The notes under the pieces are model-generated. The model was not told the DNA's origin. It worked only from the letters and a program-made list of their open reading frames with translations, and ran no database searches. Shown in pieces: positions 1 through 6,882 of a DNA stretch of 22,048 nt (position 1 is its first letter; each line of letters starts with the position of its first letter). Source of the stretch: Anaerolineaceae bacterium UBA700 (GTDB taxonomy: Bacteria > Chloroflexota > Anaerolineae > Anaerolineales > Anaerolineaceae). The position numbers and the translations under genes are program-made. The stretch lies in assembly GCA_002298885.1 (NCBI GenBank), contig DBMK01000115.1, forward strand, positions 1 through 22,048, read 5' to 3'.

Positions 1-37
1 TCTCTGTGACTCTGTGGTGAAAACTATCCTCCATCCC

Positions 38-66
38 TTGACGCACGAACCATAAAAGCGGATAAT
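38..66 (+). promoter_or_regulatory. Predicted sigma70-type promoter of the plus BMC operon
   Basis: TTGACG (38-43) and GATAAT (61-66) are separated by exactly 17 bases, and each hexamer matches the consensus at five of six positions. Transcription would start near 73, giving a leader of about 75 bases before the first gene. It is the only strong promoter-like pair seen ahead of the plus-strand genes, so it probably drives the whole set up to 3135. Confidence 0.65.
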
Positions 67-79
67 CTAGATACCTTTT

Positions 80-104
80 TTACCTGCAGATGTCTACCAG
101 GTAA
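80..104. promoter_or_regulatory. 7-bp dyad in the plus-operon leader (possible operator)
   Basis: TTACCTG (80-86) and CAGGTAA (98-104) form a perfect 7-bp inverted repeat with an 11-base centre. It lies just downstream of the predicted transcription start. It could be a repressor site or a weak RNA hairpin; nothing in the window identifies a partner protein. Confidence 0.3.
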
Positions 105-147
105 TCAATTTTGGTCCTATCATTTCATCTTTATAAAAAAGGTCCCT

Positions 148-747
148 GTGCCCGGCATGAATGACGACGAAATCCAACAGATCGTGCGGCGAGTAGTGGA
201 ACAGGCCATGGGGCTATCCACGCCGGCTAAGAACGCGGCCGGCGCCGCGCAGCAAACACCTGCGTTGCCAAAGGCTGAAACCTCCACTGCCACCAAGAAA
301 GTAGTTGCGATTGGATCGGACCACGGCGGATACGAGCTGAAAGAGCTGATCAAGCCGGACCTGTCGGCAATGGGGTTCGAGGTGGTCGACGTCGGCACGA
401 CAAGCAAAGAAGCAGTGGACTACCCGGATTTTGCCCATGCCGTCGCCAACCTGGTCAGCAGCGGCAAGGCCTGGCGGGGCATCGTCATCGACGGCGCCGG
501 AATTGGAAGCTGCATCGTAGCCAACAAGCTGCCCGGCGTGCGCGCCGGCATGGCCTACGATTATTCCTCCGCCATCAACAGCCGCGAGCACAACGATACC
601 AACGTGCTGACCCTTGGCGCCGGGCTGATCGGGGTGAACCTTGCCAAGCAGATCGTCAAGACCTGGCTGACTACCGATTTCGGCGGCGGGCGCCACGCCA
701 AGCGGGTTGAAAAGATCGCCGCCATCGAAAAACAGTACCTGAAATAA
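148..747 (+). CDS. rpiB: BMC-targeted RpiB/LacAB-family sugar-phosphate isomerase
   Basis: This 199-residue protein is an RpiB-type sugar-phosphate isomerase fused to an N-terminal targeting helix. Residues 4-21 (starting [16 protein letters not shown]) are amphipathic and match the tags on the other enzymes here. An Ala/Pro/Thr linker follows to about 48, then the RpiB fold with IGSDHGG (55-61), VDYPDFAH (90-97), [10 protein letters not shown] (145-154) and GGRHAKRV (180-187). The usual catalytic cysteine of the E. coli-type GILICGTG motif is Asp115 here, and a cysteine sits at 122 (GIGSC). The start could be GTG 148, which has an AAAGG at good spacing, or ATG 157. Eight bases separate it from deoC. 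RpiB plus DeoC is the pair known from sugar-phosphate BMC loci; the true substrate is unknown. Confidence 0.88.
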   Translation: MPGMNDDEIQQIVRRVVEQAMGLSTPAKNAAGAAQQTPALPKAETSTATKKVVAIGSDHGGYELKELIKPDLSAMGFEVVDVGTTSKEAVDYPDFAHAVANLVSSGKAWRGIVIDGAGIGSCIVANKLPGVRAGMAYDYSSAINSREHNDTNVLTLGAGLIGVNLAKQIVKTWLTTDFGGGRHAKRVEKIAAIEKQYLK

Positions 748-755
748 GGGGTTCT

Positions 756-1682
756 ATGCAACCTGATCCGAAAACCGTCGAAAAGCTGGTCGAAATCATC
801 ACCCACGAAGTCCTGGCAGTGATGATGGAGCAAAAGGAGCGCACCGCCCTGCCGGAAGGCGCTGTCTGCAAATTCAACTGCGCCGACGGCCTGTGCGTGC
901 GCACCTGCTTCGACCGCGCCGGCCAGGTAGTCAGCGCCGGCGCTGAGCGCCTTTCCTCTACGATTGGCGTCATCCCTCAGGACCTAAGCCTGGCCGGGAT
1001 GATCGACCACACCCTGCTCAAGCCGGAAGCGACCCCGGACATGGTCGCTCAATTATGCTTCGAGGCACGCAAATACGGCTTTGCTTCGGTTTGCATCAAC
1101 CCCACCTGGGTGGAGCTGAGCGCCCAACTGCTCAAGGGCTCGCCGGTCAAAGTATGCACGGTGATCGGGTTCCCCCTGGGCGCCACAGCACCAGAGGTTA
1201 AGGCCTTCGAAGCCCGGCATGCCCTCGACCAGGGCGCAACCGAGATCGATATGGTAATCAACATCGGCGCCCTCAAGGCGCGCGACCTGGAGATGGTAGC
1301 AAAGGATATCTATGGTGTGGTGACAGCCGGCCACGAGCGCGGCGCGCTGGTGAAAGTGATCCTCGAGACGGTGCTGCTGACCGACGAAGAGAAGACCATC
1401 GCCTGTCTGATCGCCAAGGAAGCTGGAGCCGATTTCGTTAAAACCTCTACTGGTTTCGCCAGCGGCGGCGCTACCGTGCACGATGTGGAGCTGATGCGCC
1501 GGGTGGTCGGACCGGGCATGGGCGTCAAGGCTTCGGGCGGAGTGCGCACCTACGAGGACGCCGAGAACATGATCAAGGCCGGAGCCACGCGCATTGGCGC
1601 CAGCGCCGGGGTTAAAATTCTGCAGGGTCCGTCTGCCGAAAAAGCACCGGAAGCGACCCCGGCCGTAGCTGGAAAATATTAA
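756..1682 (+). CDS. deoC: BMC-targeted deoxyribose-phosphate aldolase with Cys-rich N-terminal extension
   Basis: DeoC splits 2-deoxyribose-5-phosphate into acetaldehyde and glyceraldehyde-3-phosphate through a lysine Schiff base. The aldolase core starts near residue 83 ([12 protein letters not shown]). It keeps the EIDMVINIG strand with the catalytic Asp, FVKTSTGF with the Schiff-base Lys, and [10 protein letters not shown] with the second Lys. The chain ends in Tyr308, as E. coli DeoC ends in a functional Tyr. The roughly 80-residue extension is unusual. Residues 5-27 form an amphipathic helix like the other tags, followed by four cysteines at 38, 42, 47 and 51 (CX3CX4CX3C), a possible metal or Fe-S site. 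The acetaldehyde would feed EutE encoded on the opposite strand. A GGGG-type ribosome binding site precedes the ATG. Confidence 0.92.
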   Translation: MQPDPKTVEKLVEIITHEVLAVMMEQKERTALPEGAVCKFNCADGLCVRTCFDRAGQVVSAGAERLSSTIGVIPQDLSLAGMIDHTLLKPEATPDMVAQLCFEARKYGFASVCINPTWVELSAQLLKGSPVKVCTVIGFPLGATAPEVKAFEARHALDQGATEIDMVINIGALKARDLEMVAKDIYGVVTAGHERGALVKVILETVLLTDEEKTIACLIAKEAGADFVKTSTGFASGGATVHDVELMRRVVGPGMGVKASGGVRTYEDAENMIKAGATRIGASAGVKILQGPSAEKAPEATPAVAGKY

Positions 1683-1685
1683 TAT

Positions 1686-1732
1686 TTTTGTGCAGTTTTC
1701 AAGTTGAGAAGCAACTTGAAAACTGCACAAAA
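1686..1732. repeat. 21-bp perfect inverted repeat inside the plus operon
   Basis: Arms 1686-1706 and 1712-1732 are perfectly complementary over 21 bp with loop AGAAG. It starts four bases after the deoC stop and ends about 20 bases before the first pentamer gene. There is no U-tract on either strand, so it is not a classic intrinsic terminator. It could act as a processing or stabilising hairpin, or a partial attenuator separating enzyme from shell expression. Confidence 0.7.
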
Positions 1733-1752
1733 CAAATAATCCAGGAGGACGC

Positions 1753-2040
1753 ATGCTGATCGCCAGGGTTATTGGAACGACGGTATCAACTATCAAGGAC
1801 GAGAAGCTGGTGGGCCGCAAGCTGTTGATCGTGCGCCAGACTGACGAACGCGGCGCCCCCGTTGGCAAGCCCTTCGTGGCGGTCGACACGGTCGACGCCG
1901 GGTTTGGCGACCTGGTGCTGACCTGCGCCGGTTCGTCCGCCCGCCAGACGAACATCACCAAGGATACACCGGTGGATGCGGTGATCATGTCGATCATCGA
2001 TTCGCTGGAAGTCGACGGCGAAGTCGTCTTCCGCAAGTAG
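1753..2040 (+). CDS. eutN: BMC vertex pentamer, EutN/CcmL family (BMC-P 1)
   Basis: This 95-residue protein is a complete EutN/CcmL-type pentamer subunit; such pentamers cap the vertices of the shell. The family pattern runs throughout: MLIARVIGTTVST at the start, GRKLLIVRQ, a VAVDTVDAGFGDLVL segment at about 44-58, and a hydrophobic VDAVIMSIIDSLEV near the end. AGGAGG lies eight bases before the ATG. It is the first of three non-identical pentamer genes in this operon and follows the long intra-operon hairpin. It reads through to the 133-residue gene with a gap of 16 bases. Confidence 0.92.
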   Translation: MLIARVIGTTVSTIKDEKLVGRKLLIVRQTDERGAPVGKPFVAVDTVDAGFGDLVLTCAGSSARQTNITKDTPVDAVIMSIIDSLEVDGEVVFRK

Positions 2041-2056
2041 CGCTAGGAGAAGGGCC

Positions 2057-2458
2057 ATGGCCAGGATTTTCTATACCGAAAAAGAGATCGAAGACCTGGT
2101 GAAGAGCGGCGTGAAATCCCTGGAGATCACGGAGGGCGTGGCACTGACCGTGCTGGCTTACGAGAAGGCCCAAAAACTGGGATTGGAGCTCGTCCACAAT
2201 CACCCTGAAGAAGTGCCCGGCGCCCCGGTGCGCCCTTACCTGAGCCAGGTGCCGCGCAGCCAGCCGGCTGCTTCTCCCAACCCGGCGCCGGCGATTCCTG
2301 TTCCGCCTGCGCCTGCGGTCAAGCCGGTTACGGCCGAAGCGGCAGAGCTGCAAAACCGCATCCGCTCGGCGGTGATTGCCCGCCTGGGGCCGGAGTTGGA
2401 TGCCGTCCTGCTGGATTCGATCATCAGCCGGGTGCTGACCAGCACGGGGTTGAAATAA
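2057..2458 (+). CDS. Small BMC-associated protein: EutQ/EutT-like N-terminal module plus tail helices
   Basis: I do not recognise this 133-residue protein by name. Residues 4-46 (FYTEKEIEDL, SLEITEGVALT, AYEKAQKLGLELV) resemble the N-termini of the EutQ and EutT proteins encoded on the other strand. Residues 50-95 are a Pro/Ala-rich linker. Residues 98-129 form two helices (RIRSAVIARL, then DAVLLDSIISRVL), the last resembling the targeting tags of EutE, EutC and RpiB. It is paralogous to the 95-residue protein that ends the minus operon. AGGAG precedes the ATG. With no catalytic domain visible, a role as adaptor or scaffold between cargo and shell is my inference. Confidence 0.8.
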   Translation: MARIFYTEKEIEDLVKSGVKSLEITEGVALTVLAYEKAQKLGLELVHNHPEEVPGAPVRPYLSQVPRSQPAASPNPAPAIPVPPAPAVKPVTAEAAELQNRIRSAVIARLGPELDAVLLDSIISRVLTSTGLK

Positions 2459-2462
2459 CGCC

Positions 2463-2783
2463 ATGTTATTCGGACGCGTTCGCGGCAGCGCGGTTTGCAC
2501 GCTCAAGTATCCCGGCACGGAGGGACTGAAACTGCTGGTTGTGCAGCCGCTCAACAAGCGGCTCGAACCGCAAGGCGCGCTCCAGGTGGCCGCGGACGTG
2601 GTCGACGCCGGCGTTGGCGACCTGTGCGTGATGGTGCGCAGCCGCGAGGCCTCGCTGGCGCTGCCGGATGTCAAGTTCGTGCCGGTCGACCTGGCGCTGG
2701 TGGGCATCGTGGACGAGCTCGTCGTGCGCCCGGACGGGGATTTTAATTTAACCATGCGCAAAGGCTGGAATCCTTACACTTAA
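2463..2783 (+). CDS. eutN: BMC vertex pentamer, EutN/CcmL family (BMC-P 2)
   Basis: This 106-residue protein is the second pentamer subunit. It shows MLFGRVRGSAVCTLK, GLKLLVVQPL, VVDAGVGDLCVMV (about 44-56) and the closing VPVDLALVGIVDELVV. A C-terminal extension of about 15 residues, ending GWNPYT, is not found in its two siblings. The start lies four bases after the preceding stop and lacks a clear Shine-Dalgarno, which suggests translational coupling to the 133-residue gene. It is divergent from BMC-P 1 and 3, so it is not a recent duplicate. Confidence 0.9.
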   Translation: MLFGRVRGSAVCTLKYPGTEGLKLLVVQPLNKRLEPQGALQVAADVVDAGVGDLCVMVRSREASLALPDVKFVPVDLALVGIVDELVVRPDGDFNLTMRKGWNPYT

Positions 2784-2788
2784 CCATC

Positions 2789-2843
2789 GTAGTAACGACT
2801 TTAGTCGTTACCATTCGCAAGCAACGACTAAAGTCGTTACTAC
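2789..2843. repeat. Nested palindromic repeat between pentamer genes
   Basis: GTAGTAACGACTTTAGTCGTT (2789-2809) is perfectly inverted at 2823-2843 around a 13-base loop. Each arm is itself near-palindromic (AACGACT-TT-AGTCGTT). Elements with this look are scattered in many genomes, from memory, so it is probably a dispersed REP/MITE-like repeat inserted between BMC-P 2 and BMC-P 3 without breaking either gene. Confidence 0.75.
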
Positions 2844-2862
2844 AATTTCGGGTCAGGGAACA

Positions 2863-3135
2863 ATGATACTTGGCAAAATCGTCGGCACGATCGTGACCAC
2901 CATCGGCCACCGGGATTTCAAGAACCGGCGCCTGCTGGTGGTGCAGCCGTTGGGCCTGGAGGGCGAAGCTCCCGACGAGGATTTCATCGCTCTGGATAAC
3001 ACCCAGGCCGGCATCGGCGACACCGTCCTGGTCAACCGCGAAGGCAACGGCGCCCGCCAGGTGCTCAAAAATCCCGACGCTTGCGTCATCTCGGTCATCG
3101 TCGGCATCGTCGATTCCGTCTTTATTGCGGATTAA
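2863..3135 (+). CDS. eutN: BMC vertex pentamer, EutN/CcmL family (BMC-P 3)
   Basis: This 90-residue protein is the third pentamer subunit and the last gene of the plus operon. It shows MILGKIVGTIVTTIGH, RRLLVVQPLG, IALDNTQAGIGDTVLVNREGN (about 42-62) and the closing VISVIVGIVDSV. It lies 79 bases after BMC-P 2; the gap holds the nested palindrome. An AGGGA motif sits just upstream of the ATG. The NREGNGARQVL stretch is the typical pentamer loop. The long bidirectional hairpin begins 15 bases past the stop. Confidence 0.92.
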   Translation: MILGKIVGTIVTTIGHRDFKNRRLLVVQPLGLEGEAPDEDFIALDNTQAGIGDTVLVNREGNGARQVLKNPDACVISVIVGIVDSVFIAD

Positions 3136-3149
3136 ATGCAAAGAATTCC

Positions 3150-3196
3150 TTTTTAAATCATTTCGGCCGGCTTTGCCGGCCGAAATGATTTAAAAA
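3150..3196. terminator. 22-bp perfect hairpin between the convergent BMC operons
   Basis: Arms 3150-3171 and 3175-3196 pair perfectly over 22 bp with loop TTT; the GC-rich half (GGCCGGC) is next to the loop. It lies between the last plus gene (stop 3135) and the last minus gene (stop 3243), so a bidirectional terminator is the natural reading. The 3-prime side on both strands is A-rich rather than U-rich, so the termination mechanism is not the textbook one. Confidence 0.6.
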
Positions 3197-3242
3197 AAAT
3201 TCCCCCGCCCTGAGGGTGGGGGTTAGGGGCTGGCTGGTTTTT

Positions 3243-3530
3243 TTATTTCATCTCCGCCAGCACACGGCGGATCACCTTATCTAGTAAAACCGGGTCCACC
3301 TGCCCGTTCAAGCGCGCCAGCACAGCGGCTTTAATGCGGTGGACCAGGACCTCGTCGGGGTTGTCCTCGGGGTGAGAATTGGGATTGACCCGGTTCGGGA
3401 CCATGCCATATTTGTCCATACGCTCGCGGGCCAGGTCGGTCAGCACCACCCCATCGTGGATGTCCAGGCTGGTCACGCCGCGGTCATGCAGATCGTCGAT
3501 GTCGCGTTCGGTATAAAAGATCTTGGCCAT
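3243..3530 (-). CDS. Small BMC-associated protein, paralogue of the 133-residue protein
   Basis: I do not recognise this 95-residue protein by name. Residues 4-42 (FYTERDIDDL, SLDIHDGVVLTDLA) match the N-terminal module of the 133-residue protein. Residues 62-95 match its tail (RIKAAVLARL, then DPVLLDKVIRRVLAEMK). The Pro/Ala linker is missing and is replaced by a short Asn/Pro/Asp-rich stretch. The final helix is nearly the same as the C-terminal tag of EutE (IVRRVLAELKK). It is the last gene of the minus operon, 26 bases after the BMC-T gene, with GAGGTG as ribosome binding site. Each convergent operon therefore has its own copy of this protein type. Confidence 0.8.
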   Translation of the reverse strand: MAKIFYTERDIDDLHDRGVTSLDIHDGVVLTDLARERMDKYGMVPNRVNPNSHPEDNPDEVLVHRIKAAVLARLNGQVDPVLLDKVIRRVLAEMK

Positions 3531-3556
3531 AGCACCTCACCCCAGGAACGGAAAGA

Positions 3557-4183
3557 TCAGCCCTTCTTGCCTTCCAGCTTTTCGATGGCGTTCACCGCCG
3601 CATTCTTGGCGGTCAAAATTTCGGCCTCGGACCCGGAAAGCCACATGCGGCCGAAACGACCGACGGAAGACACGTGCAGCACCTTGATGTTGGCGCCCTT
3701 TTCGGCTTCATTCAAGGCATAGTTAATGTAGGCTGCCGGGGCGCATTCCAGCACGAGCATGGTCTCGCCCGGGACGAGCATACTGCCGCGCCGGAAGCGG
3801 TTCAACAGTTGGGACTGGTACGGGTCGACGTTGGTGATGATTTGCACCGAGGCAATCTCGGGACGCACGCGGTCCTCGATCTTCAGACCGATGCGCTCCA
3901 ACACGATGCGCCCGGCTTCGAGCACCTCGGACTGGGAGCGCGAGTGGACCTCGAACATGCCGAATTCGCGTTCAACGATCTGGGCGCCCGGCCGGGCTTC
4001 AGTGGCCTTGACAGCAATATCTACCAGGCGGAAAACCTCGTTGCCCGGGGCTACTTCGATGTACAACGCCGCCATACCTTCGGTTGGCAGGTCACCCTGG
4101 GTGATCGTCCCCACAAAGGCGGCGTATTGAGGCTGCATCCGGTCGATGTATGAATAACAACGCAGTTGGAATTGATCGGCCAT
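3557..4183 (-). CDS. Tandem-domain BMC-T shell protein
   Basis: This 208-residue protein contains two BMC-fold halves, about 4-95 and 105-205, and would form pseudohexameric trimers in the shell facets. MQPQYAAFVGT, YIEVAPGNEV, DIAVKATEARPG and the closing GRMWLSGSEAEI resemble, from memory, the larger BMC-T proteins of the Haliangium ochraceum shell, whose trimers stack in pairs with gated pores. It is unrelated in detail to EutL, the other trimer here. AAAGGAG precedes the ATG. It lies between eutJ and the small 95-residue gene. The stacking behaviour is inferred from resemblance only. Confidence 0.87.
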   Translation of the reverse strand: MADQFQLRCYSYIDRMQPQYAAFVGTITQGDLPTEGMAALYIEVAPGNEVFRLVDIAVKATEARPGAQIVEREFGMFEVHSRSQSEVLEAGRIVLERIGLKIEDRVRPEIASVQIITNVDPYQSQLLNRFRRGSMLVPGETMLVLECAPAAYINYALNEAEKGANIKVLHVSSVGRFGRMWLSGSEAEILTAKNAAVNAIEKLEGKKG

Positions 4184-4200
4184 AAAATGATGACTCCTTT

Positions 4201-5067
4201 CTAATTATGCATAGCAATCCCCAGCGGGGTGACGAACAGCGGGCTGACCGGAACAACCGTCTCGATGCCGGTGTATTCTTGGACTACCTTATCCATGCCC
4301 GGGTAGGCGCAGGTCCCCCCGACGAGATAAAGCTTTTTCACCTTCCGGCCGGCGACGTGACGGTTGATGATGCTGCCAACTTTCTCCATCACCGGGCGCA
4401 CCACCGGCAGTAGCCGCGGCTGCTCCTTGGGGTCTTTCTTCAATTCCTCGGCCTGCTCAAAGGAGATGTTCTTGGCGCCAGCGATGACCAGCGAGAAATG
4501 GGTTCCGCCGGTAGGCTCGTCGGCCGTGTAGACTACCTTGCCATTTTCGATTACGGCGATCCCAGTGGTGCCTCCGCCGCAGTCGACGATGGCGCCATCC
4601 TGCAACCGCAAGACGTTGTTGGCCGCGGTCGGCTCGTCGATCAGGCCCGAACATTCCAGACCGGCGGCGTAGAGCACGTTGGCCGTGGCGCGCACCTCGG
4701 CCTGCGGCACGCCCGGCGGAAACGAAGATGCCGCCGATTTGATCTCGAAGCCGAGCTTCTTTTCCACCTGCTGCTTGAGCTGGCGTAGCAACGCCACCGC
4801 CCCCACGAAATCGACCACCAACCCGTCGCGCACGATCTGGGCAAACTGGTAGGCACCGGCGACCGGAACGTAATTTTCGTTCAAAACCATCAGTACGGTA
4901 TAAGCGGTGCCCAGGTCCACGCCCACGTGCAGCGTTCCACTGTAATCGCCGCCTGGCGTTAAGTCCTGCGGGTCGGGGTGCCAGCCATTGGCGCGCCCGT
5001 TCATCACATCATCGGTGCGCGTTAACAGCTCTACCAGATTCGATTTCATTAAGGATGCGTTATCCAA
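4201..5067 (-). CDS. eutJ: EutJ, Hsp70/actin-fold chaperone-like protein
   Basis: EutJ is an ASKHA-fold ATPase-like protein found in ethanolamine loci, presumed to assist assembly or enzyme maintenance. The actin-like signature is complete: GVDLGTAYTVLMV (phosphate 1, about 49-61), VDCGGGTTGIAVI (phosphate 2, about 162-174) and LYLVGGTCAYPGM near the end (adenosine). EPTAANNVLRL is also typical. Its 288 residues fit the family. The long reading frame begins with TTG, whose context is weak; an in-frame ATG six codons later (5049) is an alternative start. It follows eutT by seven bases. Confidence 0.88.
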   Translation of the reverse strand: MDNASLMKSNLVELLTRTDDVMNGRANGWHPDPQDLTPGGDYSGTLHVGVDLGTAYTVLMVLNENYVPVAGAYQFAQIVRDGLVVDFVGAVALLRQLKQQVEKKLGFEIKSAASSFPPGVPQAEVRATANVLYAAGLECSGLIDEPTAANNVLRLQDGAIVDCGGGTTGIAVIENGKVVYTADEPTGGTHFSLVIAGAKNISFEQAEELKKDPKEQPRLLPVVRPVMEKVGSIINRHVAGRKVKKLYLVGGTCAYPGMDKVVQEYTGIETVVPVSPLFVTPLGIAMHN

Positions 5068-5074
5068 TTCCAGT

Positions 5075-5869
5075 TCAGTCGATTCCTTTCCAACTAATCT
5101 TTCCGGCCTGGAACAAGAGCTCCAGGACGTAGACCGCCGACGAGAGGCGGTTCAATGCTTTGACGATACTGGCTCCTACCGCGGCGGGGTCGATCCCATC
5201 CGGCGGGAAGGCCGTCAGCGCCACAATCTCCACTTCGCGCGCCTGGGTGCGCAGCACGTTGAGCCAGTGTAGAATCTCGTGGTCGTACGGTCCCGGCACC
5301 AGGTGCGGGATGCCCAGGGTACGGTCCGGCCAGTGCGATATCTCGTGCAGCTCTTCCTCGCCCTTGCCCAGCATCATCAGGGGCGCCGCCTGGCGCAGGT
5401 TATACTCAGCGCTCATCACCTCGCGGCAGTAGGCGGCCAACGTGTCCAGGGCTTCGGCCATCGCCGGCAGTTGGAAGCGCCGGGCAACCGCAGCCGTGAG
5501 CATTACCAACCCGTGCAGGCTGTCCACCCGGCCGCGCAGCACCAACCTGGGGATCGTCTTGGGCGCAAAATGGCCGGCGTCGATCTGGGTCATGTGCTCT
5601 GGTTTGTGCGGCAGCGGCTGCCCGCATTCCGAGCAGACCGGCACCGGGCCGGTCAGTATCACCGGGAAAGCGCCCGGTTTATCCCAGGCCGCGCCCTGCT
5701 GCGTTCCCATCGCCGGCGGCCTCTCGCTCTCGAACTGCACTTCGAGGTGATGCGCATTCAAGAAATCCTGGGCGGCTGCCGAAAAGCGCGTCCCCGGCGG
5801 GAAGCGCGGGATCTGACCCCGCCCGTTTTGCCACAGCTCACGCAGCTCGCTCTCGGTGAAAACGCTCAT
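5075..5869 (-). CDS. eutT: EutT-type corrinoid adenosyltransferase
   Basis: EutT makes adenosylcobalamin from ATP and reduced cobalamin, the cofactor of ethanolamine ammonia-lyase. Residues 3-48 (VFTESELREL and following) form the N-terminal module seen in EutT and here shared with EutQ and the two small proteins. Cys79 and Cys82 (CSECG) form a metal-binding pair. KPEHMT (89-94) and the HFAPKTIPRLVLRGRVDSL region (about 100-118) match the conserved adenosyltransferase core. The helical C-terminal half, 115-264, fits the family. Its ATG overlaps the eutQ stop (ATGA), so the two are translationally coupled. Confidence 0.88.
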   Translation of the reverse strand: MSVFTESELRELWQNGRGQIPRFPPGTRFSAAAQDFLNAHHLEVQFESERPPAMGTQQGAAWDKPGAFPVILTGPVPVCSECGQPLPHKPEHMTQIDAGHFAPKTIPRLVLRGRVDSLHGLVMLTAAVARRFQLPAMAEALDTLAAYCREVMSAEYNLRQAAPLMMLGKGEEELHEISHWPDRTLGIPHLVPGPYDHEILHWLNVLRTQAREVEIVALTAFPPDGIDPAAVGASIVKALNRLSSAVYVLELLFQAGKISWKGID

Positions 5870-6444
5870 CCCTGCTCGTTCCAGTTGGCCGGGAACGCCA
5901 CGTATATGAAGCGCACCCGGCTCGGCGTGCCGAAGGTGATGCTCGATCCCTTGGGGATAAAGATCACGTCCCCCGGTCCGCCGCGCGCCGAGGTTCCGCC
6001 GCGAGTGATAACCAGCTCGCCCTCGAGCACGATGTCCACCTCGTCGTAGGTCAGCGTCCAGGGGAACTCCCCTTTATCGAGCGCCATGTAGCCCGCCGCC
6101 ATGGGGCTACCGTCGGCGCTGGTGACCACGTCCTTCAGGCGAACATTTGAGCCAGGTGTCGCCAGGCCCTCGCCAAACGGGTCCAGAATTACCCCGCTGC
6201 CGAGCACGGCTTTCAACGGTGGCAGGTTTACCGGCGCGCCTGGCCGTTCCAGCGGCGGAGATGACCCGCCGGGGCTGGGCGCGGCTGTTCCGGGCGTTTC
6301 GTACACCAGACGAACGCCCAGGTCGCGAGCAACGTCCACAGCCTCGGGCGTGACGATATCCTGAGAACTGAGAATGAGCAAGTCAGACTTCTGCTCGCGC
6401 GCCAGACGGCGGATGTCGGCGGCAGTAAAGAGTTGACGCGTCAT
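5866..6444 (-). CDS. eutQ: EutQ, cupin-fold protein (acetate kinase activity reported for the family)
   Basis: EutQ is a cupin protein of eut operons; an acetate kinase activity has been reported for the Salmonella member. The cupin is the C-terminal half, about 85-192: FPWTLTYDEVDIVLEGELVI, then GDVIFIPKGSSITFGTP, then FIYVAFPANW. The N-terminal 45 residues (LFTAADIRRL, IVTPEAVDVARDLGVRLVYE) are the same module that starts EutT and the two small BMC proteins. A Pro/Gly-rich linker joins the halves. The start has no clear ribosome binding site. If the family activity holds, this is the only visible route to ATP from acetyl phosphate, yet no phosphotransacylase is seen. Confidence 0.88.
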   Translation of the reverse strand: MTRQLFTAADIRRLAREQKSDLLILSSQDIVTPEAVDVARDLGVRLVYETPGTAAPSPGGSSPPLERPGAPVNLPPLKAVLGSGVILDPFGEGLATPGSNVRLKDVVTSADGSPMAAGYMALDKGEFPWTLTYDEVDIVLEGELVITRGGTSARGGPGDVIFIPKGSSITFGTPSRVRFIYVAFPANWNEQG

Positions 6445-6462
6445 CGTTTAAATCGCGCTGGA

Positions 6463-6481
6463 TACCCCGTAGCACGGTGTA
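6463..6481 (-). other. Intercistronic stem-loop between the BMC-H and eutQ genes
   Basis: On the minus strand TACACCGT-GCT-ACGGGGTA folds into an 8-bp stem with one A-G mismatch and a 3-base loop. It sits about 20 bases after the BMC-H stop and just before eutQ. Such hairpins can protect upstream mRNA, which would suit a shell protein needed in excess; that role is inferred. Confidence 0.3.
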
Positions 6482-6499
6482 CGGAGCCATCAATGCGGA

Positions 6500-6823
6500 T
6501 TATTTCGCGCCGGATTTTCCGCCGATTGAACCTTTGGATTGCTGAGGTAGGATCAGTTCGACGTCGGAATGGGGGCGGGGAATCACGTGGACCGACACCA
6601 GTTCGCCGACTCGCTTGGCCGCGGCTGCGCCGGCATCCGTTGCGGCCTTTACCGCACCCACATCGCCGCGCACCATCACGGTCACGAAACCACCGCCGAC
6701 GTATTCGCTGCCGATCAATGTTACGTTGGCAGCCTTGACCATCGCATCGGCCGCTTCGATCGCGCCGACCAACCCCTTGGTCTCGACCATTCCGAGAGCA
6801 ATCATGGAAACATCTACTGGCAT
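6500..6823 (-). CDS. eutM: BMC-H shell hexamer, PduA/EutM type
   Basis: This is the only single-domain BMC hexamer gene in the window, so it should make up most of the shell facets. The 107-residue sequence is canonical: [20 protein letters not shown] (9-28), [20 protein letters not shown] (about 47-66) and [14 protein letters not shown]. The pore loop reads VGGGF (42-46), whereas PduA and EutM usually have IGSGL. Gly44 replaces the pore-lining serine, which should leave a less polar and slightly wider opening. A short flexible tail follows ILP. AAGGAGAG precedes the ATG. It follows eutE by 59 bases. Confidence 0.95.
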   Translation of the reverse strand: MPVDVSMIALGMVETKGLVGAIEAADAMVKAANVTLIGSEYVGGGFVTVMVRGDVGAVKAATDAGAAAAKRVGELVSVHVIPRPHSDVELILPQQSKGSIGGKSGAK

Positions 6824-6882
6824 AGCAATCTCTCCTTATTAAATATTTTTGATTGAATGCAATAGAGCCGGAGCTCCAAAAG

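Noticed and set aside
1994..2761. 255-codon open frame on the minus strand across three plus-strand BMC genes, and a similar 327-codon frame at 1053-2036
   Set aside because: They lie antisense to clear family members, span several gene boundaries, and encode Arg/Ser/His-rich, low-complexity protein typical of shadows in GC-rich DNA.
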